A stretch of DNA of 64,000 nucleotides. Source: Yamagishiella unicocca (Eukaryota > Chlorophyta > Chlorophyceae > Chlamydomonadales > Volvocaceae). This document shows positions 11,801-20,900 of the stretch, piece by piece (the first letter of the stretch is position 1; the number at the start of each line of letters is the position of its first letter). Under the pieces are notes generated by a model. The model saw only the letters and a list, made by a program, of their open reading frames with translations, made no database searches and had not been told where the DNA came from. The position numbers and the translations under genes were made by a program. Location: assembly GCA_003116995.1 (NCBI GenBank), contig BDSL01000011.1:744001-808000 (forward strand), in the 5' to 3' direction.

Positions 11801-14029
11801 TCACAGCTGCGCTCAAGGCGCTGGTGGCGGAGGCGCTGCGGGGGATTGACCTGCGAGAGGAGGAGGTGGGTGGGGTAGGTGGGCCGGGACGACCAGTACG
11901 GCATGCGTGGGAGCCCCTCGGGCGGCAGCCGGCTTCTGGGTGTCGCCTTTCCCGATCTAAAAAAACGTAGAACCAAGCAAGAGCAACTGTGTGGCTGACC
12001 GACTTGAGCAACTGACTGAATGCCTGGCTGCCTGGCTGCCTGGTTGTCTGGATGGCTGCATGGCTGTCTGGCTGGGTGACCGACTGAGCAACTGACGGAA
12101 TGTGCCTGGCTGGCTGGCTGGCAGGCGGTCCGTGCCCGCGAGGCTGCCAAGCGCGATGCCGAGCTAGCTGCCAAGGCGGCCGCGCGGGAGGAGCACAAGC
12201 GCAAGATGGCGGCCATGCGCGAGTGGACCGAGGAGGAGCTGCGGCTGCTGGACAAGGCGTGCACCAAGTTCCCCATGGTGCGGTGGCACCAGGGGCGGGC
12301 GGCACCAGAGGCGGGCGGCACCAGGGGCGGGAGCAGGGGCGGGCAGGAGCAGGGGCCGGAGCAGGGGCGGAAGCAGGGGCGGAAGCAGGGGCGGACGGAA
12401 GCAGAAGCGGAACCAGGTCGCGCAATCGGTAAACCCCCACCTCCCCACGCTCTTCGCTTTGCCTTGGATGCCCATGTTATTGGTATCAGCAACCCCAACC
12501 CACCCTAGTGTAGCACTTGTCTTGCTCCGGTGGAGGTTTTGGTGGGCTCACGGGCTGCTGGCTCCCCGCGCCTCCACTCCACAGGGCACACCCAAGCGGT
12601 GGGACGCGGTGGCCGCATTCGTGCGCACTCGCACGTTGGAGGAGGTGCTGCTGATGGTGAAGGACAAGCAGGGCGCCTCTGCCACCCGCATGAAGGCGCA
12701 GGAGGACTGGAAGGGCGCGCAGAAGAAGCCGGCGGAGGTGACGTCGCAGGCGGACACCCGCGCGGAGGTGAGGCACGCGGAGGGGCGGGTGGGGGGGGGC
12801 AGAAAAACCCGTTGGCACGACAAAGGGCACTGAGGTGGTATGTGTGTGTGTTTTAAATATGTGTGTGTGCCTAGTGGCACAAAGATGCAAGGTTGCACGC
12901 GCAAAAAGCCGTGTCGCCGGTGCATCAGTCCCTTTGTTCATCCAGCCAAGGGAAGTGCGCCGACAGGTTAATGCTTGGCAACGCAGAGTCTCGGTCGTTG
13001 CTTGAACCGGGCATGTTGCAAGGGCGCCTTGCCGCGAATATGCCTGGTGTGCGGACCAGGCAGCGTGCGCAATGCACTGAGGACTGCCTGTCGGTACACT
13101 ACCGTGCCTATCCTCTCACCTCAACAGGCGTTCACGGACGTGGAAGTCAACCTCACCGGCGAGGCGGCTGCAAAGCTGTTGCCAGGCGGGGCTGTCGAGA
13201 CCGCAGAAAAACCTGTGGAGAAGGCCGTCAAGGCCGCAGAAAAACCTGCGGAAAAGGCCGTCAAAGCCGCAGAAAAACCCGCGGAAAAGGCCGTCAAAGC
13301 CGCAGAAAAACCCGCGGAAAAGGCGACCAGCACCGCAAGCACTGCCGCTGCGCCAGCGGCGGCGGCGGCGGTGCCCAGCGCCCCGGCGGCGGCTCCGGCG
13401 ACACCGGCGTCGTCCGATGTGGCTTCCGCCGCTGCGCCACCGGCCGCCGTGGCGGCTGCTGCACCCGCTGCGGCAGCGGCTGCACCCGCCGCGGCGAAGG
13501 GCGGAAAGAAGGCGGCGTCTGCGGACTCAGCCGTGTGGAGCGAGGCGAGTGGGGGCAGGGGGGCTGGCAGGCCTAGGATGGGCCCTAGGCTGGTGCTTTC
13601 CGGCGAGTAAAAAGGGTGCGGTGCAAGGAGGGTCCACGGATGGTGGCAAGCACTCGCCGAAGGGGCCGATAGCACCGATATCTGATGCACAAATACCGTC
13701 AGTGAATGTCTCGGCGTTCGGCATACCTGATGCACAGACACCGGCAGTCATGGTCTTGGCGTTCGGCAACTGGTTTTGGGTGGGCAAACTGTGCGATGGT
13801 TGCTCCCTGCCTGCGTTCGTGTCCTTTGCAGGCCCAGGAGTTGGCGCTGGTGGCGGCCCTGAAGCAGTGCCCTAAGGAGCTGGGGCCGGAGCGCTGGGAC
13901 GCCGTGTCGGCGCTGGTGCCGGGGAAAACAAAGGCGCAGTGCTTCAAGCGGTTCAAGGAGCTGAGGGACGCCTTCCGCAGCAAGAAGCAGACCGGGGGCG
14001 CTGACGGCGGCGACGACGGCGACGATTGA
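5881..14029 (+). CDS. glsA: GlsA/ZRF1/zuotin (DNAJC2) ribosome-associated co-chaperone (762 aa)
   Basis: Sixteen exons: 5881-6049, 6407-6515, 7354-7564, 7839-7897, 8545-8614, 9083-9195, 9421-9513, 9793-9918, 10495-10584, 11023-11138, 11352-11407, 11740-11865, 12125-12277, 12585-12767, 13128-13544, 13832-14029 (2289 nt, in phase throughout). The protein follows the zuotin/MPP11 order. A J-domain at about 113-190 has HPD at 145-147. The zuotin homology block follows (WYTFKSWREF, EHRRWIER), then a charged Lys/Glu/Arg helical region, SANT1 (WTEEELRLLDKACTKFP, ~480-525) and SANT2 (VWSE...ALKQCPKELGPERW, ~695-745). Family members bind the ribosome near the exit tunnel and stimulate Hsp70 on nascent chains; the SANT domains bind chromatin. 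In Volvox, GlsA is needed for asymmetric division. Length is close to Volvox GlsA (about 750 aa). The SANT linker carries an 11-residue repeat. The SANT2 intron has a GC donor (13545). Confidence 0.96.
7054..7092 (-). mobile_element. Intronic element, B-type fragment
   Basis: GTAAAAACCGTTTAACGCGA plus CGGGACAGGATA matches, in reverse, the core at 20277-20332. It is in glsA intron 2. Confidence 0.6.
7625..7826. repeat. Intronic C-rich minisatellite (~19-bp units)
   Basis: Imperfect units of the type CCCTCCCTGACGCCCGTAC fill most of the intron 7565-7838 of glsA. They run up to the acceptor and supply its pyrimidine tract. Confidence 0.85.
8071..8488. repeat. 21-bp intronic minisatellite with BamHI motif
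   Basis: About 20 units of CCTGGCTCGGATCCTGAGTCC, some lacking the CTGAGT half, fill the glsA intron 7898-8544. Read on the minus strand they create a long artificial Ser/Gly/Asp ORF, which is not coding. Confidence 0.95.
8942..9052 (+). mobile_element. Intronic element, near-complete copy
   Basis: About 110 bp: CATATTACGAC, TTCGGCTTT, CCAGTTCTCC, GCATGCATCTCAAAAC, TAAACGGTTTTTTCGGGTCT and TCCTCGAA. The same order is found in the reverse complement of 19560-19682. It is sense in glsA and ends about 30 nt before the acceptor at 9082. Confidence 0.85.
10283..10383. repeat. 34-bp tandem repeat, 3 copies
   Basis: Units start at 10283, 10317 and 10351 inside the glsA intron 9919-10494; the third has two substitutions. 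Confidence 0.9.
10788..10876. repeat. 11-bp tandem repeat (CTGTTGCCGCG)
   Basis: About seven units of an 11-mer sit in the glsA intron 10585-11022. Open frames through this array are artefacts of the period. Confidence 0.9.
13203..13326 (+). repeat. 33-bp coding repeat in the glsA SANT linker
   Basis: Four in-frame units encode the 11-mer EKPAEKAVKAA, a Lys/Glu/Ala helix-forming repeat between SANT1 and SANT2. It is followed by a long Ala/Pro stretch. Confidence 0.93.
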
Positions 14030-14049
14030 GGGCCACTGGCGCTAGGAGG

Positions 14050-14054
14050 TGTAA
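14050..14054 (+). terminator. TGTAA, possible glsA polyadenylation signal
   Basis: This is the only plus-strand TGTAA I find soon after the glsA stop. It is only about 20 nt past the stop, short for an algal 3' UTR, so it may not be the functional signal. Confidence 0.35.
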
Positions 14055-14698
14055 GGGGTCTGGGCGGAGTAGCTGACAGATGATGGTGGGTTGGGGTGCG
14101 GTGGCTTGCGGCGATGTGCTTGCCGGGGTTTCAGGTTCAGAGGCAGGGGCGCAGAAGGACAGGGAGATGTGCACTGAGGAGAGAGCAGCGTGAAGCAGAG
14201 AAGAGGGTCGGGCGTGAAAGGTGTGTGTGCGTGTGTGGTTGCGTATGTTGCCTTGCGTTTTGCCTTGCGTGTTGTTGATCGTGGGATGCACTTGATGGTG
14301 GGTCGGGAGGTGTGCGCGTTTTGCTGCAAGGAATGCGAGATGCGTGTTGGTCGCTGCACGTGGTGGGTATCGTATGCTAGATGGAAGGCATCCCGAGTCC
14401 TGTCGGGAATGGCGGGGGCCCGACTCGGCTGCGACAACATACAGGTACCGTAAGGGGGGGCCGCAGCCCCGGTGACCATGTTGACGACTGTTCGGGTAGT
14501 AGGCAAGCAGCGGCTTAGCTGAAGTTGGCTTAGCTTAGTAAGACATCCTTCCATGATGTGCTGTCGTGTTGACAGGCACCTCCAGTACACTAGATGCGAT
14601 TGGATCGGCACCCCGATTGGATCCCGCTGAGTCACGGCTGGCAGAAGGGACGAAACTCGCCCAGCCACGCCAGCGGGAATTGGTGCGCCGGCCGGTCA

Positions 14699-14703
14699 TT
14701 ACA
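14699..14703 (-). terminator. TGTAA polyadenylation signal for SEC8
   Basis: TTACA on the plus strand reads TGTAA on the SEC8 strand, about 250 nt past its stop, a normal distance for chlorophycean 3' UTRs. Confidence 0.6.
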
Positions 14704-14954
14704 CCGACTTTGAGTCGTACCATGTCGTACACCGTGACGAGAACACGGCGCGGTGACGTGTCGAACTGACACCTCCTTGCGCTCGCGCCGGTCGCCTCAG
14801 CAGAGCGCTACACGCTGCCGAACGGCAACCTGCGCGCGCACGACATTAAAAAAACCCTTGCAAGGGCACCGTACGGCCGTATAGGTCTGTACGACAGCGC
14901 GCTCCGTTCGCGCCGCCGTCGCTCCTTGCGTATATGTAACCACGTCGCCCGCGC

Positions 14955-17900
14955 TCACCCGCTCCCTCGGTAGAGGTCCTGCTTGCCGCCTGCTGCTGCT
15001 GCTGTGCCGTCTGGCCCGGCCCCCTGCTTGCGCCCGCCCCCCGCCGCCGCGCCGCCTATGCGTCTGAAGACGCGCTGCAGGGTCTGCGCCGGCACACGCA
15101 CCCCTGCCACCAGCGTGTCCTTTCCCGCCATGAGCACGTCCACCATGGTGTCCTTGCCGGCCACCAGCCCCTCCAGCAGCGCATCCCCCAGCCGCTCCGC
15201 CGGGGCCTGCACGGCTCCCACCATCGCGCCCATCACCTCGGCCATCTTGGCACCGGGGGTCAGGCCGTGGGCTCGGTCCAGGCAGCGCTGCAGCGTCCCC
15301 AGAGCCACGTCGGTGACGGTGCGGTGCGGGACTCGGGCCTGCGGTGGTGGTTGGTGGTGGTTGGTGGTGGTTGGTGGTGGGGGTAGTGTCAAGCGACAAT
15401 GGTGGGGGAGGGGCAGGAGGAAGAGGAGGAAGGTATCCACTCAAGTCTGGCACCAACGCAGGTGTCTCACAAAGCGGCGCCACGAGCACCCGCGCGAGTC
15501 AACCCCGGAAAGGCAGAGCAGAATGGCAGAGGAAGGGGCGGCACCAGAGGCAAGGGCGGCGGCACCAGACGTTCGGCCTAAGACCGCCCCTTATCCCACA
15601 CTTCATTCCTACACCTCCACTGCCCTCCCGAAGCCCCCACCTGGAGCAGCGCCATCCACTCCGCATAAAGGAAGCGACCCGGCCGCTCGCCGGCGGCGCG
15701 AACCACCTCGTCCGGCGGAACCAGCAGCAGCCCATAGTACGACCGAGCCCTGTCGTACAACCGCCCCCGCTCCCCGCGCCCCTCCGGGTGCACCAGCAGC
15801 GCCGCCAGCGCGTTAGCGCTGGGGCCCGCGCCGGACACCGTAGGCACCGCCGTTGCGGCGGCGGCGCTGGCGGCCGCCGCCGCCGCCGCCGCCGGTCCCG
15901 CGGGGCTGTCGCTGCTGGCGGCGGGGGCGGTGCTGGCGGCGCTGGCGTCCAGGCCTCCGGGCGCTGTTGCGGGGTCGACGGCTACGAGGGAGGTCAGGGG
16001 CGCCTGCAGCACCGACAGTGCTCGGATCATGCGCTCCACGCCTAACGAGTTGATGTCGTGGATGGCTGTCCGGTTGCGGAGAGGGCGGGGGAGGGGGCAG
16101 GGGATAGGGTAAGGAAGGCCCGTACGGGGAACGGGGCAGGGGATAGGGTAAGGAAGGCGCGGCCGCGACTGCGGTCCTACCCGCCTGCCTGCCGCAGGGC
16201 ACCCGAAGACTCTTGCAGTCGTGCACCGCACGTACCGGGAAGCCCCAGTCCCCAGTCCCCAACGCCATAGCTGCCCCAGCCCCAACCCCAACCCCATAGC
16301 TGCCCCAGCCCCAGCCCCAACCCCATAGCTGCCCCAGCCTCAACCCCATAGCTGCCCCAGCCCCAGTCCCAACCCCCTAGCTGCCCCAGCCCCAGTCCCA
16401 ACCCCCTAGCTGCCCCAGCCCCAGTCCCAACCCCCTAGCTGCCCCAGCCCCCACCCCAACCCCATATCTGCCCCAGCCCCAACCCCATATCTGCCCCAGC
16501 CCCAGTCCCAACCCCATATCTGCCCCAGCCCCCACCCCAACCCCATAGCTGCCCCAGCCCCCACCCCAGCCACATAGCAGCCACCTTCTGTCCACCCCTC
16601 CCCGCCCTGACACGGCCGCTGCGCGCCTGCCTAACCAGCGTCCAGCCCCCAAGCGCCTACCGGGCAGCAGCCACATGACCCCCCGAGCTGCCGCCCCCGC
16701 CAGAGGCCCAAACACGTACGCCCTCTTGGTGGGCTGCAGGAAGGGCCCCAGCTCCTCGGCGCATCGCAGTGAGGCGCGAGTGAGCGCACCCAGGCTGGGG
16801 TGCAGCTGGGGGCGGGGGGGAGGAGGAGGGCAGGCAGGCGGGGTTAAGGGGTAGGGGGCGGAGGGAAAGGGCGGGCAGGCAGCGGAGGAGGGCGGGGGGG
16901 GAGGGGGAGAGGGAGGGCAGGCAGGCGGGGGCGTACACAGCCACAGTGGGGTAGCGCAGAGGGGTGTAATTGACGCATACGAGGGTGAAACCGAACATAT
17001 TTGACGCATGAGGGGTTGAAACCGAACATATCTGACGCATGAGGGGTTGAAACCGAACATATCTGACGCATGAGGGGTTGAAACCGAACATATCTGACGC
17101 ATGAGGGGTTGAAACCGAGCGCGCTCGTGGAGCCTGCCAGGGCGGGACCGGTGTACGGCAGCAGAGTGCGAGGGCTGCTGGTCACACGGCCCGCGTGCGC
17201 CGCCCCGGGGGCCCTATGGTGCCCCGGACGTCGTGCCGTACCTCCATGGAGTCGTCCTCCTCGCACACGTGGCTGGTGGCGGCCACCGGCGCCAGGTGCG
17301 ACCCCACCAGCAGCAGCGCCTCCAGCCGCAGCAGCCGGGAGCAGTGCCCGGACAGGGCCTTGTAGCTGCGGCAGGGACGTGGCAGCAGAGGTAAGAAGCA
17401 GCAGCGGTAAGAAGCAGCAGCGGTAAGAAGCAGCAGCGGTAAGAAGCAGCAGCGGTAAGAAGCAGCAGCGGTAAGAAGCAGCAGCAGTAAGAAGCAGCAG
17501 CAGCAGCGATAAGAAATAGCAGCAGCGGTAAGAAATAGCAGCAGCGATAACAAATAGCAGCAGCGGTAAGAAATAGCAGCAGCAGAGGTCAGCAGCAGCA
17601 GCGGTGCGGGTGGAGGCCGGGTAGGGGGGCAGCAGGTAGGGGGCAGCAGGTAGGGGGGCAGCAGGTAGGGGGCAGCAGGTAGGGGGGCAGCAGGTAGGGG
17701 GGCAGCAGGTAGGGGGCAGCAGGTAGGCACATCCCCGCGTGAGACCAAGGCCACGTCAGACCGAGTGATGCAGGGAGCTGCGGTGTTGTTAGGGCGCAGC
17801 TCAGTACCTACCTTTGCACCACGGGCAGCAGCACCTCGGGCACTTTTGCGCCGTCCGACTTCTGCTGCGCCGTTCGGCTGCCGCCTCTCCGGGTATTGCC

Positions 17901-20900
17901 CCGCTGATTCCCCCCGGACGCGCCACCCGCGCCGCCGTCCGCCGAGCCGCCAGCATCCCCCGCCGTCGACGCCGTGAGCCGTACAACCGTCTCCGCCACG
18001 TACTCCAACGACTCGCTCATCGCCGCCAGATGTACGGCGCGATCCATGGATCCTGGGCGGCGCCGGCGGGTTAGGGACGGGAGATTTTATAAGAGAATCC
18101 GCGAATCCACGGCCGACAAACCGAGGACGGGGGAATGCGGGGCGGTTGCGTTTTCGCAGGTTGATGGCGGGGAGTGGACGCATCAACTGGCATGCCGTCC
18201 CTGTGCTATTTGAGACTGTGCTATTTGAGACTGTGCTATTTGAGACTGTGCTATCTGAGACTGTGCTATTTGAGACTGTGCTATCTGAGACTGTGCTATT
18301 TGAGACAGTGCTATTTGAGACTGTGCTATTTGAGACTGTGCTATTTGAGACTGTGCTATTTGAGACTGTGCTATTTGAGAGGATGGGCATGTATGTGGGA
18401 TCTGTGTGTGCGCACTGAAACACGTCCACAGCCAGTGCTGATAACGGTGACGGCTCTGCCGCAGTTGCTTCGCTACCTAACAACGGTTACTACCGGTAAC
18501 CGTAGCACCCCTTTTGCCTAACAAAGGAGCCACAAGCTCGTGCTGTGCTGTTCGTCGCGCCTTTACCTTGCCCGAGCACCAGCTGTTCGTGACCCACGGG
18601 TCGCTCCCGCATCGTCGTGCCCTTACCTTGCCCGAGCACCAGCTGCTCGTGACCCACGGGTCGCTCTCGCATCGCGAAGTACTGCAGCTCCACCTCCGCC
18701 GCGTCGCCGTCGGCTCCGAAGCCCACTGGCGGCGCCCGGCTGCCGCTCCCGGCGGCCGCCAGCGGCCGCAGCTGCTGCGGAACCAGCAGGGGCCGCTCCT
18801 GCTGGTGCGAGGCGGCGCACGTATCGCACGAGGTGTGAGAACAATGACACACACAGTCGTACACCAGTCGTACGTAATGCTGCTCAGCACGAGGCGGAGG
18901 GGTTGAGAGGCTTCGAATGCCGCCCCTCCCGCCCTCCGGCCTCCGCCAACCCTCACCGTCCCCGACTAGGTAAGCCTCCAGGGCCTTATGGTGCACATGC
19001 GCCCGCGAGGCCGGCCACCCTTCTACCCTCGCCTGCCCTCCACCACAACCCCGCGCTCACCCCCACGCTTGGCCCCCCCTCCACAATGCGCCAGCTATCC
19101 TATCCGTGTAGCGTAACCGGTTTTTTTATGCCACCCCTCCACCCGGCTCCTGAGGACATGGACTTCCGACCCAACCAAGCGGTGCACCCTGCATGCGCCC
19201 TCAAACATACACGTGGTGCAGGCAACAACCACATGTCTCCTACTCGCATATGGATTGTTCCACCTGGCTCACTGGACAAATTGCGCGCCCCCACGCCCTG
19301 CCCCACCTGGCTCCGGAGCGCCACCAGGAAGCCCACCAGGTCGGCCGACCCGGGGGTCGCTCCCGGCAGCGCGTGGGGCTGCGGCGCGAAGGCCACAGGC
19401 TCCCGCAGCAGCAGCGCATCCGCCTCTGAGCCCATGGCCAGACACACGTCGGAGCGGCTCACCAGGCGGGTCGCGGCGCAGTCGGCGGAGAAGAAGCGGA
19501 CCATGTGCTGGGCGGGGCGGGGGCAGGGGGGGGGCAGGGGGGGGGGCAGGGCGGGGGGTTCGAGGGAAACCCGTGGATGTCCGAAAAAAAATCGTTTAAA
19601 ACAGAAGTTTTGAGATGCATGCGGGAGAACTGGGTTGGGGATACGAAAGCCGAAGGTCGTAATATGACCTTTGGCGGCTAAGCTATATCGGCTACGGCGA
19701 GACGAAAGGAAGCGAGGACCCCGCGCGACGCACGTAAACTTTTCGGCGGGGGAAGGGAACTCGTGAGTGGGTGAAGGGGAAATGGGTTTAGGCGCTGGGG
19801 AGGAGGGCGGAGGCGGGAATGGGAGCACGGGCGCCCTCGGAGGCTTTAAGAGGGGAGAAGGCATGGTGGGTCGACTTCAAAATCAGGCTTCGTGTGTGCT
19901 GCTGCAGCCCGGATGCACCGCTGCCGCTACGACGCTGTGCAGCAGCAACGGAGCCGGAAGCGACCAGCGCACACACCTGAACGTGCAAGTCAAGCAGCCG
20001 TGGGCGCTGACCCGGCTGGCGGCCCAGGCCACTACCGCGGTCCACTCGCGCATGCCCGGCTCCACGCAGCCAGGCGATGTGGACCCCAGCGGATCGCCAG
20101 CCTCCTCCTCCCGCCGTGTGTCCCCCCCTCCCCTCCCCGCGCCGCTCCGGAACCCGGCCCCTCCCCTTGCCGGGTCTTCTCGCCACCTCCCGTATCCACC
20201 CGTGGGTTTTCCTCCTCTCATACCCCCCCGCAGCCCCAGTGCTCCAGCATGCGCCCACAAAATCGGCGTCCGACGACCATGCGCCAACTATCCTGTCCCG
20301 TCGCGTAAACGGTTTCATGCCACTCCCCCCCGGCAGCCCCTGATAGCTCACCACGAAGGCGTCCAGCATGCGATCCAGGATGCGCTCCGCGATCGCCAGG
20401 AAGGCCGATGTGAAGGGTGGCAGGGCGGTAGCCGCCGCCATCAGCTCCCGAAGCACCCCCTCGATGAACCGGGCGATCGGCACGACGGATCGAGGCGCGA
20501 TGGCCGAGCCGGAGTCCGCGGCCGCGCCGCCGCCGGAGTCCGCCGCTGCCCCAGCGGCGCCGCCGGCGGCGGAGCCGCCGACGGCCGCCAGGGCCGCGAC
20601 GGCGGCGGCGGCGGCGCTGAAGCCGACCTGGGCGCGGAACGCGTCGGCGTCCTCCAGCGCTGCCGTACACCTGTACGACGACGCGGAATGCCGGGGCGGC
20701 AGCGGCACCGATGGGCTCCGTGTAAGGGGGCTGCGTTGAAAGAGTAGGGTACCACCGATTGAGCCCCTGGGAGGGCACATGTGCGAAGCCGTCTTCCACG
20801 TGCGTGAGACGCTCACCACGAGGGCCCCCCCGCCTCCGCCCACCACCTCGCTCCCCGCCTCCGCCCACCACCTCACCCCCCGCCTCCGCACCTGCCGCGC

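Larger units (their letters stand above)
14030..14954. other. Convergent 3' flanks of glsA and SEC8
   Basis: No protein or RNA gene is visible. The region holds the 3' UTRs of both genes and a GT-rich stretch (14215-14280). TGTAA motifs occur at 14050 (plus) and 14703-14699 (minus). Confidence 0.7.

Noticed and set aside
12795..12860. Possible further intronic-element copy (AAAAACCCGTTGGCACG)
   Set aside because: Only about 17 bases resemble the family and the flank does not; too weak to list.
16975..17118. Possible CRISPR-like array (regular ~31-bp repeats)
   Set aside because: Units are directly adjacent with no unique spacers, and this is an algal intron. It is a minisatellite.
18146..18521. 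Repetitive ORFs (RLCYL / TVLFE units)
   Set aside because: The 15-bp intronic repeat keeps the frames open; not a protein.
18949..18976. Possible extra SEC8 mini-exon (ALEAYLVGD)
   Set aside because: Its phase does not fit the following exon, while the direct join of 19307 to 18801 does.
19767..20747. 326-codon plus-strand ORF opposite SEC8, and an open minus segment at 19910-20090
   Set aside because: SEC8 exons 20670-20352 and 19507-19307 join directly in phase and reproduce the conserved sequence, so this interval is intron. No acceptor with a pyrimidine tract supports an extra exon.
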